Assembly (NCBI RefSeq): GCF_015476655.1
Contig: NZ_JABFHF010000013.1
Span: forward strand, 62,001-126,000
Direction of reading: 5' to 3'
From: Aquiflexum lacus
GTDB lineage: Bacteria > Bacteroidota > Bacteroidia > Cytophagales > Cyclobacteriaceae
Length of the DNA: 64,000 bases
The translations under genes were made by a program, and so were the position numbers. Every line of letters starts with the position of its first letter. Position 1 is the first letter of the stretch. Below the pieces are notes generated by a model. The model made no database searches. It had not been told where the DNA came from and saw nothing but the letters and a program-made list of their open reading frames with translations. Positions 35,743-44,756 of this stretch are shown here, piece by piece.

Positions 35743-36516
35743 TTATTTCTCAGCAATAACCAGCATTTCAAAATCCTCAGTTGTTAAGGTGTCGTTTCTT
35801 GAAAAAGCTCCCAAATGTGCTCCATTGATATCTATTTTAGTATATCCCAATGATTTCAGCATCCATTTTATTTCACTTGGCACATAATACCTTTCATTGC
35901 TTTCAATTGATTTTTTATTCCCGTCATCATCAATAAAATCAGTAATAGAGTGATCTCTAAAGGTCATTAAATCAAAAGTATTACTGCGATAGGTCGTACC
36001 AGTTGATCCATTTTCCTTATTGGTGAAGGCTTCGACAGAATGGTAGAGTGGAAATAAACCATTGAGCGTAGTGAAAATGAATTTGCCTTTGTTTTTTAAT
36101 GATTTGGTAACCTGCTTCAATATTTCATAATTCATTTCATCGGTTTCCATCAAAGGAAATCCTCCTTCACATAGCATGATGGCAACATCAAATTCATTGA
36201 GGAAAGGAAGGTCTCTGGCATCAGCTTCAATAAAGTTGATCTGAAGATTAAGAAGTGCTGCTTTTTCCTTTGCCCTTTTTAATTGAGATGCAGAAAGATC
36301 TATTCCTGTAATATCATAACCTCTTTTTGTCAATTCGATGCTGTGCCGACCTGTCCCACAACCAACATCCAAGATTTTTAAGGTTTTATTAAAATCAAGC
36401 TCCTTTTCGAGAAAATCACATTCCCCAACCGTGCCTTGGGTAAACTCCTCTTGGTCGTACTTTTGAGCAAAGTTCTCAAACATTGCTTCATACCATTGTT
36501 TCTTAATTTCCATCAT
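35743..36516 (-). CDS. Class I SAM-dependent methyltransferase
   Basis: A 257-residue methyltransferase. The SAM-binding motif I is ILDVGCGTGRHSIEL, motif II lies in INFIEADARDLPF, and an acidic Asp follows in ITGIDLSASQL. A C-terminal part with EMLVIAEK completes the fold. The substrate is unknown; the motif set is like ubiquinone or cyclopropane-type methyltransferases. It stands 43 bp before the DUF1593 gene start and is not clearly linked to it. Confidence 0.85.
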   Translation of the reverse strand: MMEIKKQWYEAMFENFAQKYDQEEFTQGTVGECDFLEKELDFNKTLKILDVGCGTGRHSIELTKRGYDITGIDLSASQLKRAKEKAALLNLQINFIEADARDLPFLNEFDVAIMLCEGGFPLMETDEMNYEILKQVTKSLKNKGKFIFTTLNGLFPLYHSVEAFTNKENGSTGTTYRSNTFDLMTFRDHSITDFIDDDGNKKSIESNERYYVPSEIKWMLKSLGYTKIDINGAHLGAFSRNDTLTTEDFEMLVIAEK

Positions 36517-36559
36517 GTTATTTAATTTATAGCATTGATTTTCAATTAATTAAATTACT

Positions 36560-37993
36560 TTACTTAACTGAAAGGATTATCCTTCTATAAGATACCAATT
36601 CGTGGGTGCCATTATCTCTTACCTCCAGTATCAGGTGAATTTCAGAATTGCCGATATCTCGAGGAAGCTCTAATTCCTGCTTCTTTTTGTTGGGTTCATT
36701 TAAAAAAAACTGACCCTTATAGCTACTAGCCTCTTGGTAATAAAACCAATTGAAATTGATTACATCCCCATCAGGATCAAATGATCCTGATGCATCCAAA
36801 ATGACCCTGGCGCCGGGTTCTTCTTTTATTCTGATAATTTGATTGCCTCCTGCACTATTGATTAGGGCAACAGGTTCATGATTTACCTCCTCAGGACCTT
36901 TGGTGGAATATTGTAACCTGTTCAAAAAACTGGTTTTTGCAGCGGGGATCCATCGTTCCAATTCGCTTCTTTCCAATCCACAGGTATGAAAATAGCCATC
37001 CGGAAATTGCTCTCCCATAGACCGGAACATGCTGCCCCAACTTCCCTGGGTAGGGTCCAATGGATCATTGAGACCAAGTGCGGCACTAATCAGGTACAGA
37101 AAAGCAGGCGTATCCCCTTCTCCCCCATGATCATAATATGCTGACATCGGACCATTGCCATTGACTTCTTTTTGATCCATCACCTTTAAATACTTCCAAA
37201 AATGTCCATTGTCATGTAAAAACCAGGCTGGATTAACCCTTTCACTTTTGAAAGTTGAGGTTACAGTTCCCATATTATTACACTTCAAAGCCTGAACTTT
37301 ATCCAGGTCTATCATATAATCAAAAGTGATGTCCTGAAGAAGAATTCCGAAAATGTGGATCTTGGTTAGAAGTTTCTTGAATTTTTCCTCCCCCTTTCTT
37401 TCTCTGTAGCGGTATAGTGCCTGAACAAATGTAATGGGGCCTCCCCACATTTGCACGAAAATCGGCCGGTCATCTTCTTTATCAAAAACCTCCTGAAGAT
37501 ATTCGCTACCCTCTGAATCTTTTGGTTCCCCGTTAGGATTCAGCCCATCTCCTATCCAATCATGAAAGGTAATATCACCCCATTCACTTTCCACATATCG
37601 GCCCGCGATTTCCTGCGCAAATTTCTTCTCATTTGTTAGCCAAATAATTGGCAATGCCCCTCTTCCTTTTTTTGTGACGCCTGCAAGTTCAGCATAGCTA
37701 GGAAAATCTTCATGATGTCTTTTAAGTTGTGCATATTCTTCCCGGTAAGCATCCAAAATATTATTGACCTTGATCCAAGGACCATCTTGATTATAGTTAA
37801 AATCCGGTAGTTGTTGGGTGATAATGATGGCTTCTGTATCAAAATAATGCGAATAATAAAGATACCTGATCAGGGAATTACCGTCATCATGGGTCATATC
37901 CGTCATGATCACCACACGGTATTTTTCCTGCGCCATGGAAGGAACGCCAATTATGGATAAGATGAGAAGGAAAGAGAAAATATATCTTTTCAT
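36560..37993 (-). CDS. Exported DUF1593 nucleoside-hydrolase-like protein
   Basis: A 477-residue exported protein with a signal peptide ending SMAQ. The first 290 residues match DUF1593, related to nucleoside hydrolases; the acidic stretch IMTDMTHDDGNSLIRYLYY corresponds to their calcium and ribose site. A second conserved part has MFRSMGEQFPDGYFHTCGLE. The C-terminal 100 residues are an Ig/PKD-like beta domain (LDASGSFDPDGDVINFNWFYY). It probably removes a glycosyl group from a periplasmic N- or O-glycoside. The substrate is not known. Confidence 0.85.
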   Translation of the reverse strand: MKRYIFSFLLILSIIGVPSMAQEKYRVVIMTDMTHDDGNSLIRYLYYSHYFDTEAIIITQQLPDFNYNQDGPWIKVNNILDAYREEYAQLKRHHEDFPSYAELAGVTKKGRGALPIIWLTNEKKFAQEIAGRYVESEWGDITFHDWIGDGLNPNGEPKDSEGSEYLQEVFDKEDDRPIFVQMWGGPITFVQALYRYRERKGEEKFKKLLTKIHIFGILLQDITFDYMIDLDKVQALKCNNMGTVTSTFKSERVNPAWFLHDNGHFWKYLKVMDQKEVNGNGPMSAYYDHGGEGDTPAFLYLISAALGLNDPLDPTQGSWGSMFRSMGEQFPDGYFHTCGLERSELERWIPAAKTSFLNRLQYSTKGPEEVNHEPVALINSAGGNQIIRIKEEPGARVILDASGSFDPDGDVINFNWFYYQEASSYKGQFFLNEPNKKKQELELPRDIGNSEIHLILEVRDNGTHELVSYRRIILSVK

Positions 37994-38135
37994 GGGACTG
38001 AATGTGAATCACTAGAAAATATAACTTGAAAACATCTATAAACAAATCAAAACTATTTTATCGGCAAATTGAAAAGGAATAATCATAAATTTGATTTTCC
38101 ATGTTTACCTCTAAAACTTAAAGCCTTTCGATCCT

Positions 38136-38672
38136 ATGCAAATAAAAATCAAAGATCTCCTCCTGATTCACGGACTTAAATCTATGCCTATTGTATCTTT
38201 GATGACAGTAATCGTGTTCATCTCATGCTCCGGAAACAATGCAGGCAAGAGCGAATCAGAAAGCACATTGACCGAACAGGCTGGAAAGACTTTTTCTGAA
38301 ATCAATCTGGAAACTTTTGGATACCTGGAAGAAGTCATGGGCTGTAGTTGTTATTTGGCGACAGACAGTCTTCAATTCCGACAGCAAAATTTTATTTATG
38401 CAGAAAAATATGGTCTTCCGGATAAAAAAGATTTTGGCTTCATCAAATTGGACAATCAATTGATCCGATTGGAAGTCCTTTCTGTAGAAAACAATTCAGA
38501 GGAATCTTCGAGAAATGTAAGGTTAGGAAATGAACAGGTAGAAGTTTGGTTGAAACTCAAGTTAAGCGAAAGCAACGAGCCTGAAGTATTACCTGCTAAG
38601 GGCGAAATTCAAATACATATTCCAGACCGTCTTCCATGGATCCAAACAGTGGTTGGGACTTGCGGATGCTAA
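38136..38672 (+). CDS. Lipoprotein of unknown function
   Basis: A 178-residue lipoprotein. A hydrophobic signal leads to the lipobox FISC (Cys near 32), and cysteines recur at CSCYLATDSL and at the end as VGTCGC. A start at Met17 or Met23 would give a shorter, more usual signal. The mature part is a small beta-rich domain. I recognise no family. The 3' end is close to a bidirectional hairpin at 38704-38749. Confidence 0.65.
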   Translation: MQIKIKDLLLIHGLKSMPIVSLMTVIVFISCSGNNAGKSESESTLTEQAGKTFSEINLETFGYLEEVMGCSCYLATDSLQFRQQNFIYAEKYGLPDKKDFGFIKLDNQLIRLEVLSVENNSEESSRNVRLGNEQVEVWLKLKLSESNEPEVLPAKGEIQIHIPDRLPWIQTVVGTCGC

Positions 38673-38703
38673 TTCAAACAGCAGTAAAAACCTTTTATAA
38701 AAA

Positions 38704-38749
38704 ATGGCCTCGGTTAAATTGCCTTAAATCAACAACTAACCGAGGCCAT
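38704..38749. terminator. Hairpin between convergent genes
   Basis: Perfect 13-bp arms ATGGCCTCGGTTA (38704-38716) and TAACCGAGGCCAT (38737-38749) enclose a 20-nt loop. On the minus strand it is followed by a T-rich stretch, so it most likely ends the CDGSH gene and perhaps also stops the lipoprotein transcript. Confidence 0.65.
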
Positions 38750-38769
38750 ATTCATTTGATCTCTAGGGA

Positions 38770-38994
38770 TTATACTTTTTTTGGCGGGAGGTCGAAAGCA
38801 ACAGCATCGTGTTCCAAATGCCCACGATGTGAGCCGTCACAAAAAGGTTTGTTTTTGGACATTCCACAACGGCAAAGTCCCAATACAGTCCGACCTTGCA
38901 GTCCGTAAGCATTTCCTTGGGCATCCACAATTTCGAAGTCACCTTCTACCTTCAAAGATCCATTGGAATTAACAGTGATTTTAGTATTAGCCAT
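38770..38994 (-). CDS. CDGSH iron-sulfur domain protein
   Basis: A 74-residue protein with one complete CDGSH motif: Cys41, Cys43, Cys52 and His56 in CRCGMSKNKPFCDGSH bind a 2Fe-2S cluster. Such small bacterial proteins carry a redox-active cluster. A TAnnTTTG box (39021-39028, minus) stands 26 bp upstream. Confidence 0.92.
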   Translation of the reverse strand: MANTKITVNSNGSLKVEGDFEIVDAQGNAYGLQGRTVLGLCRCGMSKNKPFCDGSHRGHLEHDAVAFDLPPKKV

Positions 38995-39020
38995 ATTTTT
39001 TCATTTAAAGTTTATATTAA

Positions 39021-39028
39021 CAAACCTA
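39021..39028 (-). promoter_or_regulatory. Bacteroidota -7 box for the CDGSH gene
   Basis: The minus strand reads TAGGTTTG, a full match to TAnnTTTG, 26 bp before the ATG at 38994. Confidence 0.5.
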
Positions 39029-39130
39029 GTTTAGGTAATTTAAACCAAACCGAAAAAGGTTTTTCATAATTTTAAAATTTTAAACTTTCTATGATCTATT
39101 TCTCAGGCTTTTAAATATTTTGGTTTAACA

Positions 39131-40114
39131 TCAATCCAAAGGATTTGCCGGAACTCCTTCAAAGGTGATTTTGACAGGTATGATCAGGCCATTTTCGTCA
39201 AATTCCATCTTGTCAATACAAGTTACCCGGTGATTGCCATCCGTTTCACCCAACGGTCTGCGATGGTATACAATATAGTATTGGTCAGTTTTGGGAACAT
39301 GCAAGACCGAATGATGTCCCGCACCGGTGGCCACTTCTGTATCCTGTTCCAATACTACTCCAATCCGCTCAAAAGGGCCAAAGGGATTGTCTGCAATCGC
39401 ATAGGCTACTTTATAGTCAGGACCGGTCCAACCTCCCTCCGACCACATAAAATAATACTTCCCATCCCGCATAAACATAAAGGGACCTTCCACATAACTT
39501 TCCGGTGTCACTTCTCTATAATATTCCCCATCGTCAAAAGGCTCCAAACCTGTAAAATCTTCGTTGAGTTTGACCACATTGCATTTTCCCCAACCTCCAT
39601 AATACATCAAAAAGCTTCCGTCTTTATCCTTGAAAATAAATTGGTCAATCGGCTGTGCTCCATTGATAATATCTTGGATCAAAGGCTTGCCCAACAAATC
39701 CTTAAATGGCCCTTGTGGTTGGTCGGCAACAGCCACACCTATTCCCCCTACTTCTCCTTCATGCACATCATTGGCTGCAAAAAAGAGAAAATATTTGCCT
39801 TTGTTTTCAATTACCCCAGGTGCCCACATGGCAGAATCCGCCCAGGCCACTTCAGCTGTATCGATGATCCTTTCATGCTTGGTCCAATTGACCAAGTCAG
39901 GGGAAGAAAAACAATCCATAAAGACCTGTCTGTGGAATTTGTCGGAGTAAGTCGGGTAAATCCAATACGTATCCCCATAAATAATCGCTTCAGGGTCGGC
40001 ATACCATCCTTCGAAAAGGGGATTTCCGGAGAAGTGCAGGTTTTGGTTTTGTGGGCTGGATTTACATGATAAAACTAAAAATGCAAAAAGAAGAAGGTAT
40101 GTTTTTTTTAGCAT
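39131..40114 (-). CDS. GH43 family glycoside hydrolase lipoprotein
   Basis: A 327-residue lipoprotein with the lipobox VLSC (Cys near 17). The five-bladed propeller of GH43 is visible: the base Asp in WYADPEAIIYGDTYW, a middle blade at MWAPGVIENKGKYFLFF, the pKa Asp in IDQFIFKDKDGS, and the acid Glu in YVEGPFMFMRDGKYY. GH43 enzymes remove arabinose or xylose from plant glycans. Alone here, it would act at the cell surface or in the periplasm; the sugar is not settled from sequence. Confidence 0.88.
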   Translation of the reverse strand: MLKKTYLLLFAFLVLSCKSSPQNQNLHFSGNPLFEGWYADPEAIIYGDTYWIYPTYSDKFHRQVFMDCFSSPDLVNWTKHERIIDTAEVAWADSAMWAPGVIENKGKYFLFFAANDVHEGEVGGIGVAVADQPQGPFKDLLGKPLIQDIINGAQPIDQFIFKDKDGSFLMYYGGWGKCNVVKLNEDFTGLEPFDDGEYYREVTPESYVEGPFMFMRDGKYYFMWSEGGWTGPDYKVAYAIADNPFGPFERIGVVLEQDTEVATGAGHHSVLHVPKTDQYYIVYHRRPLGETDGNHRVTCIDKMEFDENGLIIPVKITFEGVPANPLD

Positions 40115-40172
40115 GAGGCTTTGACTTGTAAAGGTGTATAAGGTTTCGGAATTCTTTCTTAATGATGTTTAT

Positions 40173-40469
40173 CTAAATTTTACTCCTGGAATCTCCTGAC
40201 CGGGTATCAAAGAAATTTAACAGAATAATCTCTTTTTCTGTCACTCTATAAAACAACCTGTTATGTTTTGTTATTAAGAAACCTCTTATTCCTAATTTTT
40301 CATTCTCAATTGTACCTAAAAATGGCTGATGAGATAATAGATCAACAATATCATAAGTTTTTCTTACAAAAGATTTCGTTACATTTTTGCCCCATCTTTT
40401 TTCTAAAAAATCTATGATCCTATTAAATTTTAATAAGGATCTTTTAGTCCATACTATTTCTTTAACCAT
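40173..40469 (-). CDS. ParE/RelE family toxin
   Basis: A 98-residue toxin of the ParE/RelE fold, with VKEIVWTKRSLLKFNRIIDFLEKRWG at the start and LITKHNRLFYRVTEKEIILLNFFDTR at the end. It acts on gyrase or mRNA; the sequence alone does not say which. Its start overlaps the antitoxin stop by 16 bp, the same overlap as in the second pair nearby. Confidence 0.85.
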   Translation of the reverse strand: MVKEIVWTKRSLLKFNRIIDFLEKRWGKNVTKSFVRKTYDIVDLLSHQPFLGTIENEKLGIRGFLITKHNRLFYRVTEKEIILLNFFDTRSGDSRSKI

Positions 40470-40693
40470 TCGTCATGTTGTTTTTTAGCGACATCATGAC
40501 GGACCAGGTTTTCAGGATCTTTACTTTCTTCAAAGCTGATCAACAATTCATTTTTTTCTTCCAAAGTCAAACTTTCCCAAAGCTTTCCTGATTCATTCAA
40601 ATTTAATTTTTGAATCAATTCATAATAAACTTTGATTAACTCCTGATCATCAATCTGATCGATTAACTTATGAAACTTTTCTTTAATTAGCAT
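40454..40693 (-). CDS. Antitoxin of ParE/RelE-type system
   Basis: A 79-residue acidic helical protein ending in KKQHDEWLKK. It precedes and overlaps the toxin by 16 bp, which is the usual antitoxin-first order. I use the ATG at 40693 because the longer reading begins with TTG. It would neutralise the toxin and repress the operon. Confidence 0.78.
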   Translation of the reverse strand: MLIKEKFHKLIDQIDDQELIKVYYELIQKLNLNESGKLWESLTLEEKNELLISFEESKDPENLVRHDVAKKQHDEWLKK

Positions 40694-40854
40694 TACCCTA
40701 TGTCTTTGATTAATACAAACCAATTATAAAGATAAAAACAAATCTTAAAAATTCGGTTCATTTTTTAAATAGCAATGTTGCGTAAAACAGCTTGTAACTC
40801 AAATTGCTTGCATATAATATTTATTTTAAATTTTTATGAATGCTTGATCTAAAA

Positions 40855-41706
40855 TCATTTACTGGGTTCAACCAACCTCCCCACCATTATCCCTGATTGC
40901 GACTTATTACCTTTCAGGTAATCGTGCAAAGGCATTTCGGAAATCTCCACCTTCATATTTTTTGTTCCTGCATGCAATAAATGGATCCTGCCTTCCTTTT
41001 CTATGGCAAAGCCCACATGTACGATATCCAAGTTTTGCATGGAAGTAGTGATGGCAATCAGGTCACCGGATTTGATGTTCTTTTCGTAGTTGACTATTTC
41101 ATCTTTTGGGATATAGTGATAGGTTTTTTTGCTGATTTCAGCTTCAGTTACCTTTAGCCGCTTCACAAATTCAGGATTTCCCAACTGTGCATAATATTGG
41201 GGATTGGAACTCATAAAGCTTGGGTTATTGGCATAAACCTTACCACCTATTTCCTTGGTGACATCTTTTATGATTCCCTTTTGTTCGTTCTGGTAAACCC
41301 AATCCGAAAAATAATGTAACCGGGATGGGTAGTCCTTTCTGATTCCATCCTGATACCTGAGCAATTCCAGTTCCCGCGCATAATCCTCAAAAGAAAATTC
41401 CCCCATTTGTGCCAACCTTGCCAAAGTGACGACAGTTTCCAGGTAAGTGGTACAATCCAGGCCCATGAGATCTATCACCAGTTTTTCTTCCCCAGGCAGT
41501 TCCAAAGTTTTCTCCACATAGGGTGTATTGAGAAACCATTTCCCTATTTCGATGATGCGTTCATTGGGAGACTTTTCCGAAAGGTCGATTTCTGAAAGTT
41601 TCAGCAGGTAGGCATCAAGACGTTCTTTGCTTTCAGCGGTGCAGACAGTTTGGCTTTTCACTAAGACTGGTATAAGGAAGACGATGATAATTGGAATCAG
41701 GCGCAT
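40855..41706 (-). CDS. DUF1460 protein (NlpC/P60-like amidase)
   Basis: A 283-residue exported protein with a signal peptide ending LVKSQ. The family DUF1460 has a papain-like NlpC/P60 fold; the nucleophile Cys is in MGLDCTTYLETVV and the His in DIVHVGFAIEKEGRIHLLHAG. Known members cut peptidoglycan-type substrates. It lies between two toxin-antitoxin pairs, with no clear link to them. Its length is normal. Confidence 0.87.
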   Translation of the reverse strand: MRLIPIIIVFLIPVLVKSQTVCTAESKERLDAYLLKLSEIDLSEKSPNERIIEIGKWFLNTPYVEKTLELPGEEKLVIDLMGLDCTTYLETVVTLARLAQMGEFSFEDYARELELLRYQDGIRKDYPSRLHYFSDWVYQNEQKGIIKDVTKEIGGKVYANNPSFMSSNPQYYAQLGNPEFVKRLKVTEAEISKKTYHYIPKDEIVNYEKNIKSGDLIAITTSMQNLDIVHVGFAIEKEGRIHLLHAGTKNMKVEISEMPLHDYLKGNKSQSGIMVGRLVEPSK

Positions 41707-41746
41707 GGATTGATTAATAATTTTGTTTTAAATATAAAAGAATTGA

Positions 41747-42042
41747 TTATTCCAATTCCAGTTTTTCAGGATTTTGCCATGTATCCCAAACCCTGATGAT
41801 GTGAATTGTGTCAGAAGTTACTTGATAAATAATTGGTAGTGTTTTAGGGACTTTATTCTAATTCCATGAAAATCGCTTAATGGTCCTACTTCAGGAAATT
41901 CCGAAATTAAATTTGCACCTTCTTTAAAAAGATTTTCCAGTTTTTCACTGTAAGTTTTACTCTTGGTCTTATAAAGCCAAAAACGATAAATTCTAAATCT
42001 ATCTTCAATAGCAGTTTGAGTCCAAATTATTTTTTTAGCCAT
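41747..42042 (-). pseudogene. ParE family toxin broken by a 1-nt frameshift
   Basis: The open frame gives 74 residues (41818-42042), MAKKIIWTQTAIED to HYQLFIK. The next frame continues without a gap as IIYQVTSDTIHIIRV, then WDTWQNPEKLELE to a TAA at 41747-41749, which is the missing ParE C-terminus. The join fits one lost A at CCAATT (CAAATT restores the frame, giving HYQIIYQV). The restored length is 98 residues, the same as the intact toxin at 40173. The antitoxin upstream is intact. Confidence 0.8.
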
Positions 42043-42263
42043 TCCTGTATCAGGTTATCGGCTTGTTCATTAGAATAGAGCCTACCTTCTTTGACATCTT
42101 TGAGTCCTAATTCAATAGCTTTTTTTTCCTCCTCACTTAGTTTGTAAGAGGTTTCCATGTTAGATTCCAGGTTTACCAACCTATAAATTTCCGATAGTAT
42201 TTCGGTATCCGTGATAGAGGTTATTTTATTGATAATCTCTAACTTAAGCTCAGTTGTTGACAT
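42027..42263 (-). CDS. Antitoxin, partner of the frameshifted ParE toxin
   Basis: A 78-residue acidic helical protein ending in IQEWLKK, with the pattern LSEEEKKAIELGLKDVKEGRLYS typical of small addiction-module antitoxins. It overlaps the toxin start by 16 bp, as in the pair at 40173-40693. With a damaged toxin it may act as an orphan antitoxin and could still bind the neighbouring toxin. Confidence 0.8.
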   Translation of the reverse strand: MSTTELKLEIINKITSITDTEILSEIYRLVNLESNMETSYKLSEEEKKAIELGLKDVKEGRLYSNEQADNLIQEWLKK

Positions 42264-42370
42264 TTTTTTCTAATTTAATATTTCAATTTAGCGCTGTTTT
42301 TTTTCAATTACAAATGAACACATTGAAAACCAATTCCCGCCTAATTTGAAAAATAAATCTCATTCCGAAT

Positions 42371-42775
42371 TTAATTCTCTGAGTTCACAATCAACTTCCA
42401 CTCCACCAACACCAATCCCATCACCACCGCTACTTCAGCCAAAAAATAAACAACTCCCAAAACTGTCAATTCGGAATAGAAAAAATAAACCAATCCCAAA
42501 GTCAGACAGCAATACATGAAATTAGCAATGCTGATACCAAAAAGAAAAGTTTTCCAATTACCCTTCAAGAAAAAATAGCAGTAAAAAGAATACACCGCAA
42601 AAACCAATGCAATCAGGGAAAGAAAAGTGAGGATATCCTTGGGCATCCCAAAAGTTTCCTCAAAAGGCCTAAGAACTCCAAACAAAAAAAATGCAGTCAA
42701 CAAAGCACCAAAACCATCGATTAGAAATATGGTTTTAGGGTTATTATTAAGCCTAGAGAGGATATTGGCCTTCAA
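42371..42775 (-). CDS. Small four-helix membrane protein, unknown
   Basis: A 134-residue protein with four hydrophobic helices (about 15-33, 47-69, 73-96 and 103-125), short loops and few charges. It follows the secreted-protein gene at 42811 on the same strand by 35 bp. I recognise no family. Confidence 0.7.
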   Translation of the reverse strand: MKANILSRLNNNPKTIFLIDGFGALLTAFFLFGVLRPFEETFGMPKDILTFLSLIALVFAVYSFYCYFFLKGNWKTFLFGISIANFMYCCLTLGLVYFFYSELTVLGVVYFLAEVAVVMGLVLVEWKLIVNSEN

Positions 42776-42810
42776 TTTTTCAATATTTCAATTTTCCAAA
42801 TTTTTCAATC

Positions 42811-43191
42811 TCAATCCACCGGCCAGATCCTTATCGTATAATTCACCTGATCATCCGGGACATGAACCAATATCGGAAAATCTCCTTCGGGTTTATGAAT
42901 CGGCATATTGTAAATGGTCGGAGGATTATCGAAAAAAGATTTTTCCCCATCCGTTTTAAAAGAGAATTTTTGACCATCGAGTCCAGGGAAATTGAGTGAT
43001 CTTTCCAATTCCGGACTGAGGATGATAATAGAGTCTTTTTGATTCAATCTTGGAATTCCATGATACCAAGGCAACTCTTCCAGGCTTTTCAATTCAAAAT
43101 TCTTTTTTGGATTAGGGCTAATGTCTTGAGAAAAAGATGAGAAACAAATCCCTGAGATGAAAACGAGGCAAATGGATATTGATTTTTTCAT
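42811..43191 (-). CDS. Small secreted protein, unknown
   Basis: A 126-residue protein with a signal peptide ending FSSFSQ. The mature part is rich in Pro and Asp and ends in a beta-like tail (ILVHVPDDQVNYTIRIWPVD). I recognise no family. It lies 35 bp before the membrane protein gene and may be co-transcribed with it. Confidence 0.6.
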   Translation of the reverse strand: MKKSISICLVFISGICFSSFSQDISPNPKKNFELKSLEELPWYHGIPRLNQKDSIIILSPELERSLNFPGLDGQKFSFKTDGEKSFFDNPPTIYNMPIHKPEGDFPILVHVPDDQVNYTIRIWPVD

Positions 43192-43525
43192 GACTCGATA
43201 AATTTAAATGTGAAAAACTTAATGGATTACAAGTCTATTTACGAAATAATAATGAAATAGTTGATATTTAAATGATATATGCTTTGTCAAGTAAGGTAGA
43301 TTTGAGATATATAGATCAGCGATGATTTCGTGTTTATTCTGCCTAGTATTTTACTGAAAATTCAGTGTATTTTTTTGGCTCAAACAAAACAATACTTCAA
43401 TTTAATTAATTAAATTTAGCATGGCTATAAAAAAACATGAACAATCCAGTAGAGTTATTATGACTTTTTCCATTTTTTTCATGATTTTGTAGTTAATTCA
43501 TTAGGGATAAATCTGAAGTTAGTTT
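43192..43525. other. 334-bp intergenic region with an AT-rich palindrome
   Basis: No gene is visible. It separates divergent genes. A perfect 18-bp palindrome made of A and T (43399-43416, AATTTAATT and its mirror) lies 110 bp before the serine hydrolase, and a smaller one (ACTGAAAATTCAGT, 43353-43366) precedes a T run. No TAnnTTTG box is evident. Confidence 0.4.
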
Positions 43526-44740
43526 ATGAATAAACAACTAAAGAAAATCAGGACCATCATTGGAATTATCATTTTGGGGTTGGTTACTATTCTGGCACTT
43601 GGTTATCTCTATTTACGTAACAGTGAATGGTGGATTGCTGTTTCACTCTTTAGCGATAAAACCCGTTTAGAGAATTTCCAGAATTTTCATAACCTCTTTC
43701 CATCAGAACAAATTAATCATGGTGAGAGCACTGGGGAATTTAGCTTTGAAAGCAAAGATCTTCCGGAATACTTTGAATTCGAAGGAAACCAAAAAAACAT
43801 CAAGGAATTTTTAGAACAAACTTGGACTACCGGCCTTATAGTTGCCCAGGGGAAACGGATTCTTTTTGAAGAATATTATAGAGATTACAATGAAGAATCT
43901 TTAGTCACATCCTTTTCAGTGGCAAAGTCTGTAATCTCCGCATTGATTGGCATTGCAATCGAAGAGGGATATATTGGATCCGTTGAAGACCGGGTTGAAA
44001 CATACCTGTCTGAATTCAGTGGAACAGCATATGGGGCGGTCAGTATTCAGGATCTTCTGACCATGTCTTCCGGAATAGGATTCAATGAAAATTACGATAA
44101 CTTTACCTCAGATATTACTTTGCTGCCAATCAGGGTATTCGGATTTGGGCACCGATTACCTGACCTTTTGAAAGAACTACCTAAAATTCGCGAACCCGGA
44201 ACCTATAATCAATACATTAGTAGCGATACGATAGTTTTAGGCTTGATTTTGCAGGAAGCCACTGGTATGAGTATAGGCCGATTTTTGGAAGATAAAATCT
44301 GGAAACCTGCAGGTATGGAAGCTACAGCATATTGGAATACGGACACCTTCGGTTTTACCCTTTCCCACGCCTTTCTTTCAGCAAGATTAAGAGACTTTCT
44401 ACGCTTTGGTCGAATATATATCAATGGTGGTATGGCCCAAGGTCGGCAGATTATCCCAGAGTGGTGGATTAAAGAATCTATATACCGAACTGAACCCCGC
44501 CTTCAACCTGGCAAGAATCCATTGAGCGATTGGACATTTGGTTATGGGTATCAATGGTGGATTCCTGAGAACCCTGATGGAGATTATTCAGCTATTGGGA
44601 TTTGGGGCCAGTATATATACATCCACCCCGTGTATGATGTAGTAATCGTAAAGACTAGTGCAGATTATGACTTTGATGTTAGGGACCATGAAACAATAGC
44701 CATGTTTAGGACTTTGGCCCAGTGGGCATCAGAAAAGTGA
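43526..44740 (+). CDS. Membrane-anchored serine hydrolase, beta-lactamase class C-like
   Basis: A 404-residue protein anchored by one N-terminal helix (about 9-30). The catalytic SxxK is SVAK in TSFSVAKSVISALIG, the loop Tyr is in YNQYISSDTIVLGL, and GIWGQYIYIHPVYDVVIVK fits the third conserved element. It probably hydrolyses an ester or amide in the periplasm. A fragment of a related gene follows in the same frame. Confidence 0.87.
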   Translation: MNKQLKKIRTIIGIIILGLVTILALGYLYLRNSEWWIAVSLFSDKTRLENFQNFHNLFPSEQINHGESTGEFSFESKDLPEYFEFEGNQKNIKEFLEQTWTTGLIVAQGKRILFEEYYRDYNEESLVTSFSVAKSVISALIGIAIEEGYIGSVEDRVETYLSEFSGTAYGAVSIQDLLTMSSGIGFNENYDNFTSDITLLPIRVFGFGHRLPDLLKELPKIREPGTYNQYISSDTIVLGLILQEATGMSIGRFLEDKIWKPAGMEATAYWNTDTFGFTLSHAFLSARLRDFLRFGRIYINGGMAQGRQIIPEWWIKESIYRTEPRLQPGKNPLSDWTFGYGYQWWIPENPDGDYSAIGIWGQYIYIHPVYDVVIVKTSADYDFDVRDHETIAMFRTLAQWASEK

Positions 44741-44756
44741 CAATGTCATTTTTTTT

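Noticed and set aside
39230-40069. Long plus-strand frame opposite the GH43 gene (279 codons)
   Set aside because: Antisense shadow of the GH43 reading frame; the composition reflects the codon pattern of the true gene.
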